Source of the DNA: Actinacidiphila paucisporea
GTDB lineage: Bacteria > Actinomycetota > Actinomycetes > Streptomycetales > Streptomycetaceae
NCBI RefSeq assembly: GCF_900142575.1
Contig: NZ_FRBI01000001.1
Span: 311,014-375,013 of the forward strand
Length of the DNA: 64,000 nt
Reading direction: 5' to 3'
Shown: positions 43,201 to 53,644 of the stretch, piece after piece
Layout: each line of letters starts with the position of its first letter
How positions within the stretch are numbered: position 1 is the first letter of the stretch
Made by a program: the position numbers and the translations under genes
The notes under the pieces: generated by a model
Told to the model about the DNA's origin: nothing
Databases searched by the model: none
What the model saw: only the letters and a program-made list of their open reading frames with translations

Positions 43201-43568
43201 GCGCCCACCGCGGCACCGGTCACCAGTGACGCCCCCGGGGACAGCCCCTGCCCCAGGTCGACGCCGAAGGCGACCGCGGCCGCCACCCCGGCCACCAGGC
43301 CGCCGGCCGTACCGCTCGCGGCGCCCGAGCCGCGCCCCTGCGGCGGACCGCCGGGCGCGGGCCTGGGCGCCTCCCTGGCCTCCAACGCGCGCTGGTAGGC
43401 GGCGTATTCGACCGCGGCCGCCTCGTTGATCTCGTCGAACCGCTCCCGCGCCTGCCGCAGCAGCGCGTTCCCGCCGCCCGCGGGGCCCTGCTCGGCCACC
43501 AGCCGCGCCACCAGCCTGTCGGCGGCGGCGCGATCGGCTTCCCGCAGTGCGATTCGTGACTCCGGCAC
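40290..43568 (-). CDS. STAND NTPase with TPR repeats (NB-ARC-like), Walker A Lys-to-Arg
   Basis: A 1092-residue cytosolic signal-transduction ATPase. Residues 1-60 form a helical segment (LREADRAAADRLVARLVAEQ). A Gly/Ala-rich hydrophobic stretch (about 85-145) may be membrane-embedded. The NTPase domain (about 220-600) has FTGRTTEMTQISQAVHQARA, P-loop HGPPGSGRTALAVRAA, Walker B VVIVLDDATEADQV, ARC-type GLPLALRIAGSAL and a winged-helix PHDLVRAFAAERLL. From about 640, TPR-type repeats run to the end (AARALDSLGITLHHQGNLRE, AWTMHALAAVLRDMGQLGSA, AWAHLQLGQVYLLLGRPDQG). The P-loop lysine is Arg, which may weaken nucleotide use. Start GTG 43568 has an ideal GGGAGGA 4-5 nt upstream. Target unknown. 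Confidence 0.88.
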   Translation of the reverse strand: MPESRIALREADRAAADRLVARLVAEQGPAGGGNALLRQARERFDEINEAAAVEYAAYQRALEAREAPRPAPGGPPQGRGSGAASGTAGGLVAGVAAAVAFGVDLGQGLSPGASLVTGAAVGAAGVATLGAAAAKGRAARRAAGPERGAPGGAEQLRLLWLAALERRGVRPFLEAAGTPQAAEPSGVKPARSPSEVPRPRRTGGDRSAAARTRAVLEQSFGQLPEADGFFTGRTTEMTQISQAVHQARAAVAVQPTVIVLHGPPGSGRTALAVRAARELKDQFRGACVVDLRGAGDGRAALPVRDALLHLLNRLGAPRDQLLFRERQDRQDQGQHLRRLSDQYQQHLAGVPVVIVLDDATEADQVSALVPERSESLVLVTAREPLALDMPGARVRHLEVAPLSPAGTQGLLGHLAQAAGLPGPDLAQSARLRDLCAGLPLALRIAGSALADHHGPARLAEDIEVFGPRDPVDRVLALRYHDQSEPNRRLLRRLALAGRASFGAAAAAALLATDDQEAARRLSELAAAGLVDNVRGNRYRPHDLVRAFAAERLLDEEDPAERAAAHERLIRSYADLANTVVRLVEGKTSTRAGRFGQHGFASLETALRWLDEESSFITAALRETAGVDRTAVQALLGALCDYCLLRGDLYRLGEISEMAQAQQARQPGSGPDEDRSVLVRSVQWRTGIAARQLGELDKSRSTLSTVVDLYFEAQHPAGAARALDSLGITLHHQGNLREAEVKLREALAIQAAPELEEDRAWTMHALAAVLRDMGQLGSALELLQQSLTLHRANESVQGEAWAHLQLGQVYLLLGRPDQGEAELRAAGQSYALARDPRGTAWTMTQLARARLLRGEPREAAHDLDEAVQRHRASEDARGEAWTLYHLGQALEECGDTDAALRTLERSRTMFSRMRDVYGLACARHHSARVTRDQRAARTGNLRNSGFARQLLQDARQDFRRIGVEHGEAWSCVELAVIDAGNERLLEALTLLDEAHQLFTGLGDRRGQDWASFLRATVLPLVARDEGTGQALAALHGLAARDTYPGRDPDLAEYAAAYALLLERGSANAATSWEAWRLGMTPDRSARMVLALPA

Positions 43569-43772
43569 ATCGTCCTCCCGGGTGACGCCCGACAGGTCGT
43601 CGGATGGGTTTCGTGCCCGTCCACGCCCTGCGTCAAGCGTGGCGAACCGGTCCGATCCCGTCCCAAGTCTGTTACCGAACACCGCAGTTGGCGAGGGTTC
43701 TGCGCCTCGCGCCCCGGTGTGCGGACCGTACGCCTGCCCGGGCGTGCCCGGGCGGCCAGGCCGTACGCCCGG

Positions 43773-45083
43773 TCAGCCGCCCGACGCCGCCGCCCGCCCC
43801 AGCAGCAGCGCGCGCTCGGCCCCGTTGCGGGTCAGCCCGGCCGCCCGGACGAACTCCTCCCGCGCCTCCGCCGTACGCCCCAGTCGGGCCAGCAGGTCGC
43901 CGCGGACGCTCGGCAGCAGGTGGTAGCCCTCCAGGGCGCCGCCCGCCGCCAGCGCGTCGACCAGGGCCAGACCGGCCGCGGGCCCCTCCGCCATGCCGAC
44001 CGCGACCGCCCGGTTCAGCTCCACCACGGGCGAGGGCGCGGTCGCGGCCAGCGCCCGGTACAGCCCGGCGATCCGCGCCCAGTCGGTGTCCGCGGCCCGT
44101 ACCGCCTGCGCGTGGCAGGCGGCGATCGCGGCCTGCAGGGCGTACGGCCCCGGCGCCGCCCCGCGCGCCCTGGCCGCCGCGTCCGCGCGGGCCAGCGCCG
44201 CGAAACCGCGGCGGATCAGCAACTGGTCCCAGCGCCTGCGGTCCTGCTCCAGCAGCGTCACCGGGACGCCGTCCTTCGTCCGCGCCGCCGACCGCGAGGC
44301 CTGAACCTCCAGCAGCGCCGCCAGCCCGTGCACCTCCGGCTCGGCCGGCATCAGCCCCTGGAGCACCCGGGCCAGCCGCAGCGCGTCCTCGCACAGGCCC
44401 GGCCGCATCCAGTCGTCACCCGCGGTCGCGGAGTAGCCCTCGTTGAAGATCAGGTAGACCACTTCGAGCACCGACGCCAGCCGCCCGGCCAGCTCGTCCC
44501 CCTGCGGCACCTCGAAGGGCACCTTCTCCTTCGCCAGGGTGCGCTTGGCCCGGACGATGCGCTGCGCGACCGTCGGCTCCGCCACCAGGAAGGCCCGCGC
44601 GACCTCGTCCGTCGTCAGCCCGCCGAGCAGTCGCAGCGTCAGCGCGAGGCGGGCCTCCCTGGACAGCACCGGGTGGCACGCGACGAAGACCAGCCGCAGC
44701 AGGTCGTCCTCGATGTCGCCCTCGGGGCCGCTCCCGGGCTCCTCGAAGGCGGCCGCCCCCTGGGCGGTCTCCAGCTCGTGGCCCAGCAGCGCCACCTTCC
44801 GGGCGAGGGTCTCGTTGCGCCGGATCAGGTCGATGCCGCGCCGCTTGGCGGTGGTCATCAGCCATGCGCCGGGGTTGCGCGGCACCCCGTCGCGCGGCCA
44901 CTGCTCCAGCGCGGCGACCAGCGCGTCCTGCGCCAGCTCCTCGGCGACGCCTATGTCGAGCACCAGCCGGGTCAGCCCGGCGATCAGCCGCGGCGACTCG
45001 ATGCGCCACACGGCCTCCACCGCCCGCCGCGCACGGTCCTGCTCGGCATGCGGTGGTGTCCCTGCGCGGTCGGCTGCTGTCAC
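43773..45083 (-). CDS. ECF42-type RNA polymerase sigma factor with C-terminal extension
   Basis: A 436-residue sigma factor. Region 2: VWRIESPRLIAGLTRLVLDI, AEELAQDALVAALEQWPRDG, NPGAWLMTTAKRRGIDLIRR. Region 4: REARLALTLRLLGGLTTDEVARAFLVAEPTVAQRIVRAKRTLAK. The long C-terminal domain (from LFEVPQGDELAGRLASVLEV-like about 195: VVYLIFNEGYSATAGDD, GYHLLPSVRGDLLARLGRTA), with TPR-like helices, is the ECF42 hallmark and replaces a separate anti-sigma factor. The DGPF/YCII gene just upstream is the usual partner. Start GTG 45083. Confidence 0.9.
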   Translation of the reverse strand: MTAADRAGTPPHAEQDRARRAVEAVWRIESPRLIAGLTRLVLDIGVAEELAQDALVAALEQWPRDGVPRNPGAWLMTTAKRRGIDLIRRNETLARKVALLGHELETAQGAAAFEEPGSGPEGDIEDDLLRLVFVACHPVLSREARLALTLRLLGGLTTDEVARAFLVAEPTVAQRIVRAKRTLAKEKVPFEVPQGDELAGRLASVLEVVYLIFNEGYSATAGDDWMRPGLCEDALRLARVLQGLMPAEPEVHGLAALLEVQASRSAARTKDGVPVTLLEQDRRRWDQLLIRRGFAALARADAAARARGAAPGPYALQAAIAACHAQAVRAADTDWARIAGLYRALAATAPSPVVELNRAVAVGMAEGPAAGLALVDALAAGGALEGYHLLPSVRGDLLARLGRTAEAREEFVRAAGLTRNGAERALLLGRAAASGG

Positions 45084-45154
45084 GACCCCCCATCACAGCA
45101 GCCGCGGGGCGCCCGCGCAAAGCGGCCGCCCCGCACCGGCCCTCCCCGAACGCC

Positions 45155-45511
45155 CTACGCGGGCTCGTCCACCTGCCGGACCTCCGCGGTGATCTCCCAC
45201 TCGTCCCCGTGGATCGCCAGGAAGCGCGACGCCCACTGCGACGCCTCCTCCACCGACTTGGCCTGGATGAGCGCGTACCCCCCGATGACCTCCTTGGCCT
45301 CGGCGAACGGCCCGTCGAGCACCGTCTGCTTCCCCGCGACCTGCCGGATCACCGTCCCCTCGTCCGTCGGCCGCAGCCCCCCGGTGTCCAGCAGCACCCC
45401 CGCCTTGGTCATGTCCTCCAGAAGCTTGCCCATCTCGGTCATCAACTCCTCGCTGGGCCCCTCCGTCGGGGCCTTCGCCGGGTCGAGCCGCAGCAGCATC
45501 ATGTAGCGCAT
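45155..45511 (-). CDS. YCII/DGPF-family partner of ECF42 sigma factor
   Basis: A 118-residue ferredoxin-like-fold protein. YMMLLRLDP at the start and LDGPFAEAKEVIGGYALIQA (the DGPF motif, about 65-70) define the family, with EWEITAEVRQVDEP at the end. DGPF proteins are almost always encoded with ECF42 sigma factors and are commonly targets of that sigma factor; biochemical role unknown. Separated from the sigma gene by 71 nt on the same strand. Confidence 0.9.
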   Translation of the reverse strand: MRYMMLLRLDPAKAPTEGPSEELMTEMGKLLEDMTKAGVLLDTGGLRPTDEGTVIRQVAGKQTVLDGPFAEAKEVIGGYALIQAKSVEEASQWASRFLAIHGDEWEITAEVRQVDEPA

Positions 45512-45642
45512 CGTGGCGTCCTCTTTCCGTCCGGTTCGATCTCGTCCGAGGGCTCGTTCACTGTGCCCTCACCGACGCGTCGATCGGGAGACGCCGGGAT
45601 CGACACGGCGGCGAAGCTTTTCTCGCGGGGTCGCGCTGCCGG

Positions 45643-46212
45643 TCAGAGGACGGACGTGAGGTCGACGTCCACGGCGAAGGGAGCGGTCGCTTTGATCACG
45701 CCGGTGAAGACGTCGGTGTCGCGGTAGCGGCCGCTCGCCGGGTCGAGCACGTAGGCGTACACGACCGGGACGTCGGTGGGGGTCTGTTCGACGCGCCAGT
45801 AGAAGGGGATGCCCGCCACCGCGTACTGGTGCAGTTTCACCGTCCGGTCGGTGGTCTCGGATCCGGGGGAGACGACCTCCACGGCCAGCAGGACGTGCTC
45901 CGGGCGCGTGGGGGTGGCGTCGATGGTGTCCGCGCGGTAGACGACGACGTCAGGGCGGCGATTGGTGAGCGGTACGTCCTGGAGGCGGACGTCGAAGTCG
46001 GTGTCGGCATTCCACTGGGCGCCGCCCGCCGCGTCCAGCGCGTTGGCGAGGATGCGGGCCAGCCGGTTGTGCCGGATGGATGCGCTGGGGCTCACGACGA
46101 CGATCCCATCGACGACCTCGATACCGGCGCACTGCTCCGCGGACCAGCCGTCGTACTGCTCGGCGGTGATCTGCTCGTGCATCCACGCAGGCGCGACCGT
46201 CTCGGCACTCAT
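45643..46212 (-). CDS. Uma2-family (DUF820) putative restriction endonuclease-fold protein
   Basis: A 189-residue PD-(D/E)XK-fold protein. Family features: EQYDGWSAEQCAGIEVVDGIVVVSPSAS at the N-terminus, RRPDVVVYRADTIDATP (catalytic Asp) and LLAVEVVSPGSETTDRTVKL (Glu and Lys of the core), then YAVAGIPFYWRVEQT. The family is highly expanded in Streptomyces and its role is unknown; nuclease activity is inferred. Start ATG 46212, divergent from the thioredoxin-domain gene 100 nt away. Confidence 0.88.
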   Translation of the reverse strand: MSAETVAPAWMHEQITAEQYDGWSAEQCAGIEVVDGIVVVSPSASIRHNRLARILANALDAAGGAQWNADTDFDVRLQDVPLTNRRPDVVVYRADTIDATPTRPEHVLLAVEVVSPGSETTDRTVKLHQYAVAGIPFYWRVEQTPTDVPVVYAYVLDPASGRYRDTDVFTGVIKATAPFAVDVDLTSVL

Positions 46213-46312
46213 CGCGCACCTCCCGGGAACACACCAGCTGTCCGGACGAGTGACCAGCGTACAGGCGGCGCCGTGGCGGGACCCGGCGCGGCGGGCGTGA
46301 GAAGGTGACGGG

Positions 46313-48343
<2,031 letters not shown>

Positions 48344-48375
48344 CCCCGCGACCCGCCGGGCCCCTCACCGACGCG

Positions 48376-48999
48376 TCAGACGTCCAGGCCGCGGTTGAGG
48401 ATGCGCAGGGAGCGGTCGATGAGGACCAGGAGGTCCTCGTCGGGGGCCTTCTCGACCCAGAACATCGTGGCCTCGTGGATCACCGAGAAGACCGCCGCGG
48501 TAAAGACGCGTACTTCCAGCGCGTCGGCGGTGCGGCCCGTGCGGGCCGCGATGATCCCGCCGAGCAGCCGCCCGGTCAGGGACATGCTCTCGTGCGCGCG
48601 GGCCCGGATCGACGGGACGTCGCGGACGAGCTTCTCGCGCTGGACCATCTCGGCCCGCTCGGCGGGGTCGTTCAGGACCGCGCCCAGCGACTCGTGCAGG
48701 ACCATCCGCAGCGAGACCAGCGGCGGCTCCCCCTCGGGGCGGTCGCGCAGCATGTCCGCCATCATGTCGTCGTACTCGTCGGTGAGGACGATGTCCTCCT
48801 TGGTGGGGAAGTAGCGGAAGACCGTGCTGGGCGACACATCCGCCTCCGCCGCGATCCGGTCCACCGGCGTGGCGTCGTATCCGTGCTCCGCGAAGAGCCG
48901 GTACGCGGCGGCGCGGATGGCCTGCCGGGTCTGGACCTTCTTGCGTTCCCGCAGGCCCGCCCGCGGGGGGCAGCCGGTGTCGGGGGTTCGAGGGGACAT
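48376..48999 (-). CDS. TetR-family regulator of the adjacent DHA2 exporter
   Basis: A 207-residue repressor: LRERKKVQTRQAIRAAAYRL, FAEHGYDATPVDRIAAEADV, SPSTVFRYFPTKEDIVLTDE (helix-turn-helix, about 18-65). The C-terminal domain is helical. It follows the exporter gene on the same strand with 4 nt between (an upstream in-frame ATG at 49017 would overlap it), so the two are one operon and the regulator likely binds the exporter promoter near 50594-50619. Its end is convergent with the YyaL-type gene. Confidence 0.88.
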   Translation of the reverse strand: MSPRTPDTGCPPRAGLRERKKVQTRQAIRAAAYRLFAEHGYDATPVDRIAAEADVSPSTVFRYFPTKEDIVLTDEYDDMMADMLRDRPEGEPPLVSLRMVLHESLGAVLNDPAERAEMVQREKLVRDVPSIRARAHESMSLTGRLLGGIIAARTGRTADALEVRVFTAAVFSVIHEATMFWVEKAPDEDLLVLIDRSLRILNRGLDV

Positions 49000-49003
49000 G
49001 ACG

Positions 49004-50578
49004 TCATTGTCGGGCATCCGCCCGCTGCTCGGCCATCGCGTCCGCGGGGGCGGCCGGGGCGGCGGCCGCCGGGCGGTCCGGGCGCGGGTTGGGCAGCAGG
49101 GCCGCCAGCAGCAGCGCGGTGACCAGCGAGGCGGCACCGCAGGCGACCAGCGCCAGGTCCATGCCGTGCAGATACGAGGTGTCGGCGGAGGCGGCCAGGG
49201 CCCGGTCGCCGAGCCGGGCGGCGACGGCGTGGGCGCCGACGACCGACTCGCGGGCGGTGTGAGCGGCGTCCGGTGACAGGCCGGCGGTGTCGAGGCGGTC
49301 GGTGTAGCCGGCGGCCAGGACGCTGCCGAGGATGGCGACGCCGATGGCCGCGCCGGTCTGCCGGAGCGTCTGGAGCAGGCCGGAGCCGCTGCCGGCGCGC
49401 TCCCTGGGGAGGGCGCCGAGCGCGCTGTTCATGGCCTGCACGACGACCAGGCCGAGACCGGCGCCGGCGATCGCCAGCCACAGCGCGGTGCCGCCGTACC
49501 CGTCGCCGCTCGCGGTGGTGGCGCCGAGGAAGGCGCCCGCGGCCAGGGCCAGCAGGCCGGCGACGATCACCGGGCGCGGCCCGGACCTGGCGGCCAGGTA
49601 GGGGCTGAGCCGGGCGGCGACCATCAGCCCGCCCAGCATCGGCAGCAGCCGCAGGCCGGTGCCGAAGGCGTCGTAGCCCAGCGTCGACTGGAGGTACGAC
49701 GGCAGGACGAAGACCATGCCGGTGAGGATGAAGCTGACCAGGGTGGCGGCGACGGCGTTCCCCAGGAAGGCGCGCTGCCGCAGCAGGCTCATGTCGAGCA
49801 TGGGCCGCTCGACCGTCCGCTCCCGCAGCACGAGCGCGGCCAGCAGGACCGCCCCGGCCGCGAGCACGGCCACGACGAGCGGGTCGCCCCAGCCGCGGTT
49901 GGGCGCCTCGATGATGCCGTAGACCAGGGCGCCGAGGCCGAGGACGCTGCAGAAGGTGCTGGACACCCGGACCCGTGGTGCGGCCGGGTCGGTGGTCTCG
50001 GGCAGCAGGGCGTAGCAGGCCGCGACCGCCAGCGCGATGAGCGGGATGTTGACCAGGAAGACCGAGCCCCACCAGAAGTGCTGGAGGAGGGTGCCGCCGA
50101 TGATCGGGCCGAGCGGCATGCCGAAGGCCACGGCGGTGCTGGCCAGCGCGACCGCCTTGGGGCGTTCGGCCGGGCCGAACAGCGACGGGATGACCGACAG
50201 GGCGAGCGGCATGACGAAGGCGCCGCCCAGGCCCATGACGGTGCGGGCGGCGATGACCGGGCCGGGGCTGTCCACGAGCGAGCCGAGGACGGAGCCGACG
50301 AGGAAGACCGCGAGGCCGGCGACCAGCATCCGGCGCCGCCCGAAGCGGTCGCCGAGCAGGCCGGCGGGCAGCATCGCGGCGGCGAAGACGACGGTGTACG
50401 AGTCGACGATCCACTGCATGTCGCCGGTGCCGGCGCCGATGCTGCCCGCCATGGTCGGCAGGGCGACGTTGAGGATCGTGGTGTCGAAGCTGAGGACGAG
50501 CATGCTCAGGCACAGCGCGATGAGCGCGAGCCAGCGCCGGGGGTCGGGCTGCGGGGGAGCGGTTGAGGGAGCGGACAT
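49004..50578 (-). CDS. DHA2-family (14-TM) MFS exporter
   Basis: A 524-residue drug:proton antiporter: LIALCLSMLVLSFDTTILNVALPTM (helix 1), WIVDSYTVVFAAAMLPAGLL, GDRFGRRRMLVAGL (motif A), TAVAFGMPLGPIIGGTLLQHFWW (motif C). About 14 helices; Ala/Pro-rich C-terminal tail. First gene of an exporter-TetR operon. Paralogous in type, but not closely related, to the exporter at 15721-17163. Substrate unknown. Confidence 0.9.
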   Translation of the reverse strand: MSAPSTAPPQPDPRRWLALIALCLSMLVLSFDTTILNVALPTMAGSIGAGTGDMQWIVDSYTVVFAAAMLPAGLLGDRFGRRRMLVAGLAVFLVGSVLGSLVDSPGPVIAARTVMGLGGAFVMPLALSVIPSLFGPAERPKAVALASTAVAFGMPLGPIIGGTLLQHFWWGSVFLVNIPLIALAVAACYALLPETTDPAAPRVRVSSTFCSVLGLGALVYGIIEAPNRGWGDPLVVAVLAAGAVLLAALVLRERTVERPMLDMSLLRQRAFLGNAVAATLVSFILTGMVFVLPSYLQSTLGYDAFGTGLRLLPMLGGLMVAARLSPYLAARSGPRPVIVAGLLALAAGAFLGATTASGDGYGGTALWLAIAGAGLGLVVVQAMNSALGALPRERAGSGSGLLQTLRQTGAAIGVAILGSVLAAGYTDRLDTAGLSPDAAHTARESVVGAHAVAARLGDRALAASADTSYLHGMDLALVACGAASLVTALLLAALLPNPRPDRPAAAAPAAPADAMAEQRADARQ

Positions 50579-50593
50579 CGAGATCTCCTGCGA

Positions 50594-50619
50594 GAGAGCG
50601 TCAATTGATAGCGACTCTC
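50594..50619. promoter_or_regulatory. Putative TetR operator at exporter promoter
   Basis: GAGAGCGTC and GCGACTCTC form an imperfect inverted repeat (6 of 9 pairs) around AATTGATA, with the palindrome TCAATTGA inside, 16 nt upstream of the exporter start. The likely binder is the TetR protein at 48376-48999. Confidence 0.5.
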
Positions 50620-50698
50620 AAAAGAATGTAGCTCGCGCGTGCTTCCCTGCCAACCGGATCCCGGGCATCGTGAAGCGCCATGTCGCGGGCATGACGAA

Positions 50699-50726
50699 GG
50701 CCCGCACCCCCGAGGGGGCGCGGGCC
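50699..50726 (-). terminator. Terminator of hemolysin III gene
   Basis: GGCCCGCACCCCC and GGGGGCGCGGGCC with a 2-nt centre; in the minus-strand RNA the one mismatch becomes a G-U pair. It lies 26 nt past the stop. Confidence 0.65.
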
Positions 50727-50751
50727 GAGGTGGCGTCGAGGGGGCGGCGGC

Positions 50752-51450
50752 CTATCGGTGCTGGTAGGCCACCAGCGAGATGCCGATGTAGTGGACGATG
50801 AAGGCGGCCAGCGTGAGCGAGTGGAAGACCTCGTGGAAGCCGAACCAGCGCGGCGACGGGTTGGGCCGCTTGAAGCCGTAGACGGCCGCGCCCGTGCTGT
50901 AGAGCAGCCCGCCGACGATCACGCAGACCAGGACGGCGACGCCGCCGGTGCGCAGGAAGTCCGGCAGGAAGAAGACCGCGACCCAGCCCAGCGCGATGTA
51001 GCAGGGTGTGTACAGCCACCGGGGAGCGCCGATCCAGCAGACGCGAAAGGCGATACCGGCCAGCGCCCCGGCCCACACCATCCACAGCAGCAAGTGGGAG
51101 GTGCCACCGGGCAGCAGCAGTATCGCGAGCGGTGTGTAGGTGCCCGCGATGATCAGGAAGATGTTCGCATGGTCAAGCCGGCGCAAAATTCCGGCGCTGC
51201 GCGGACCCCAGTCGCCGCGGTGGTAAAGCGCGCTCACGCCGAACAGCGCGCAGGCCGACACCGTGAAGACCGCGCACGCGACGCGTCCCCTGGTGCTCTG
51301 CGCGAAGGCGGTGAGCACCACCCCGGAAATGAGCACCGCGGGGAACATTCCCGCGTGCAACCACCCTCTGAGCTTGGGTTTTATCGGTGCGGCCAGGTCG
51401 AGACCATCGACGTCGGAGGGTACTTCTGCAGTGTGGTCGACTGCGCTCAT
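50752..51450 (-). CDS. trhA: Hemolysin III / PAQR-family membrane protein
   Basis: A 232-residue seven-helix membrane protein of the PAQR/TrhA family, linked in other bacteria to membrane lipid homeostasis. Conserved metal-site motifs: FGVSALYHRGDW (helix 2, His), LDHANIFLIIAGTYTPLAIL (Asp/His) and the C-terminal FGFHEVFHSLTLAAFIVHYI (His-x3-His). Hydrophobic helices begin at about residue 35. Start ATG 51450. Probably not a true hemolysin. Confidence 0.9.
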   Translation of the reverse strand: MSAVDHTAEVPSDVDGLDLAAPIKPKLRGWLHAGMFPAVLISGVVLTAFAQSTRGRVACAVFTVSACALFGVSALYHRGDWGPRSAGILRRLDHANIFLIIAGTYTPLAILLLPGGTSHLLLWMVWAGALAGIAFRVCWIGAPRWLYTPCYIALGWVAVFFLPDFLRTGGVAVLVCVIVGGLLYSTGAAVYGFKRPNPSPRWFGFHEVFHSLTLAAFIVHYIGISLVAYQHR

Positions 51451-51572
51451 GGCGTCAATCCTACCTACGCCACCGTAGGTTGCCCGGGCGTGGCTCGGCC
51501 GCGCGTGCCGTCGTGCCGGTCGTGGCGGGGCTCACTTCCGCTCCCCTGGACAGACTCGTTCGACCGGCCTCA

Positions 51573-51586
51573 CACTCATATGAGTG
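51573..51586. promoter_or_regulatory. 14-bp perfect palindrome in the pckG upstream region
   Basis: CACTCATATGAGTG sits 114 nt before the pckG start in the 250-bp divergent region with the hemolysin III gene, flanked by ACCG/CGGT half arms. An operator for a gluconeogenic regulator is plausible; the protein is unidentified. Confidence 0.5.
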
Positions 51587-51700
51587 CGGTCGGTACCGGA
51601 TGAGCACTCCACGAACGCGTCCGGGCCGCAGCCCCCAAGGGGCCGAACCAACCCTCAACTCTCACGCCGGTCTGTGCGGACCCGGCGGGACGGAGCGATC

Positions 51701-53518
51701 GTGGCGCGCGCTAATACGGCTCCCACCGAACACCAGGAACTGATCCGATGGGTCGGCGAGATCGCCGATCTCACCCAGCCCGACGAGGTCGTCTGGTGCG
51801 ACGGCTCGCAGGCGGAGTACGACCTGCTCGCGGCGGAACTCGTCGCGAAGGGCACCTTCACCAGGCTCGACCCGACCCTGCGACCGAACTCGTACCACGC
51901 GGCCTCCGACCCCTCCGACGTGGCGCGCGTCGAGGACCGTACGTTCATCTGCTCGGCGGACGAGGCCGACGCGGGCCCCACCAACCACTGGAAGGACCCC
52001 GCCGAGATGCGGGAGGTCTTCACCGGTGAGACGGGGCTCTTCCGCGGGGCGATGCGCGGCCGGACGATGTACGTCGTGCCGTTCTGCATGGGGCCGCTCG
52101 GCTCACCGCTGTCCGCGATGGGCGTGGAGATCACCGACTCCGCGTACGTCGCCGTGTCCATGCGCACGATGACCCGGATGGGCAGCGCCGTCCTGGACGA
52201 GCTGGGCACCGACGGGGACTTCGTCAAGGCCGTCCACTCGGTCGGCGCCCCGCTCGCCGACGGCCAGGCCGACGTGCCCTGGCCGTGCAGCGACACCAAG
52301 TACATCTCGCACTTCCCCGAGGACCGGGAGATCTGGTCCTACGGCTCCGGCTACGGCGGCAACGCCCTGCTGGGCAAGAAGTGCTACGCCCTGCGGATCG
52401 CCTCCGTCATGGCCCGCGACGAGGGCTGGCTCGCCGAGCACATGTTGATCCTCAAGCTCACCCCGCCGCGGGGGGAGACCAAATACGTCGCCGCCGCCTT
52501 CCCCTCCGCGTGCGGCAAGACCAACCTGGCGATGCTGGAGCCCACCGTCTCCGGCTGGACCGTCGAGACCATCGGCGACGACATCGCCTGGATGCGCTTC
52601 GGCGAGGACGGCCGGCTGTACGCCATCAACCCCGAGGCCGGGTTCTTCGGCGTCGCCCCCGGCACCGGCGAGCACACCAACGCCAACGCCATGAAGACGA
52701 TGTACGCCAACTCCATCTTCACCAACGTCGCCCTCACCGACGAGGGCGACGTGTGGTGGGAGGGCATGACCGAGGAGCCCCCGGCCCACCTCACCGACTG
52801 GAAGGGCAACGACTGGACCCCCGCGTCCGGCACGCCCGCCGCCCACCCCAACGCCCGCTTCACCGTCCCCGCCGACCAGTGCCCGATCATCGCCCCCGAG
52901 TGGGAGGACCCGCGCGGCGTCCCGATCTCCGCGATCCTCTTCGGCGGCCGCCGCGCCACCGCCGTACCGCTGGTCACCGAGTCCTTCGACTGGCAGCACG
53001 GCGTCTTCCTCGGCGCGAACATCGCCAGCGAGAAGACGGCCGCCGCCGAGGGCAAGGTCGGCGAGCTGCGCCGCGACCCCTTCGCGATGCTGCCCTTCTG
53101 CGGCTACAACATGGGCGACTACTTCGCGCACTGGCTGGAGGTGGGCAAGGCCCACGACCCGGCGAAACTGCCGAAGATCTACTACGTCAACTGGTTCCGC
53201 AAGGACGCGGACGGCCACTTCGTGTGGCCCGGCTTCGGCGAGAACAGCCGGGTCCTGAAGTGGATCGTCGACCGGCTGAACGGCACCGCGGAAGGGGTCA
53301 GCACCCCCATCGGCACGCTGCCGGCGCCGGGCGCCCTCGACACGGACGGCCTCGGCCTGAGCCCGGCCGCCCTCGACCTGCTCCTGACGGTCGACCCCCA
53401 GGCCTGGCGCGAGGAGGCCGGGCTGATCCCGGCCCACCTGGAGACCTTCGGCGACCGCACGCCGCCGGAGCTGTGGGCCGAGTACGAGTCCCTGGTCGCC
53501 CGCCTGGGCCCCGCCTAA
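51701..53518 (+). CDS. pckG: Phosphoenolpyruvate carboxykinase (GTP)
   Basis: Decarboxylates and phosphorylates oxaloacetate to PEP with GTP; gluconeogenic entry. 605 residues, normal length: [60 protein letters not shown], the kinase-1 loop [15 protein letters not shown] with reactive Cys (about 263-272), [20 protein letters not shown] and [12 protein letters not shown]. Start GTG 51701, with GGAG 5 nt upstream; in-frame codons run upstream to 51584 but have no homology to the family. Followed by a strong terminator. Confidence 0.94.
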   Translation: MARANTAPTEHQELIRWVGEIADLTQPDEVVWCDGSQAEYDLLAAELVAKGTFTRLDPTLRPNSYHAASDPSDVARVEDRTFICSADEADAGPTNHWKDPAEMREVFTGETGLFRGAMRGRTMYVVPFCMGPLGSPLSAMGVEITDSAYVAVSMRTMTRMGSAVLDELGTDGDFVKAVHSVGAPLADGQADVPWPCSDTKYISHFPEDREIWSYGSGYGGNALLGKKCYALRIASVMARDEGWLAEHMLILKLTPPRGETKYVAAAFPSACGKTNLAMLEPTVSGWTVETIGDDIAWMRFGEDGRLYAINPEAGFFGVAPGTGEHTNANAMKTMYANSIFTNVALTDEGDVWWEGMTEEPPAHLTDWKGNDWTPASGTPAAHPNARFTVPADQCPIIAPEWEDPRGVPISAILFGGRRATAVPLVTESFDWQHGVFLGANIASEKTAAAEGKVGELRRDPFAMLPFCGYNMGDYFAHWLEVGKAHDPAKLPKIYYVNWFRKDADGHFVWPGFGENSRVLKWIVDRLNGTAEGVSTPIGTLPAPGALDTDGLGLSPAALDLLLTVDPQAWREEAGLIPAHLETFGDRTPPELWAEYESLVARLGPA

Positions 53519-53594
53519 GCCCCGCGCAGGGCGGCGCCCCACAGCGGCGCGTGGGGGCACCCCCGGGCGAGGCCCTGGGGGGAGAACGGAGCGC

Positions 53595-53624
53595 TCAGCC
53601 CACCACCGGCCGGTGGTGGGCTGA
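53595..53624. terminator. Bidirectional terminator, 15-bp perfect arms
   Basis: TCAGCCCACCACCGG and its complement CCGGTGGTGGGCTGA meet without spacer. They lie 77 nt past pckG and 21 nt before the convergent aminotransferase stop. Just upstream (53550-53580) is a truncated GGGGGCACCCCC element like the one at 25266. Confidence 0.85.
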
Positions 53625-53644
53625 CGCGGCTCACGCCGAAGCCG

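Noticed and set aside
40248-43229. Open frame of about 990 codons antisense to the STAND gene
   Set aside because: Same GC artefact; no motif, and the sense strand codes NB-ARC and TPR motifs throughout.
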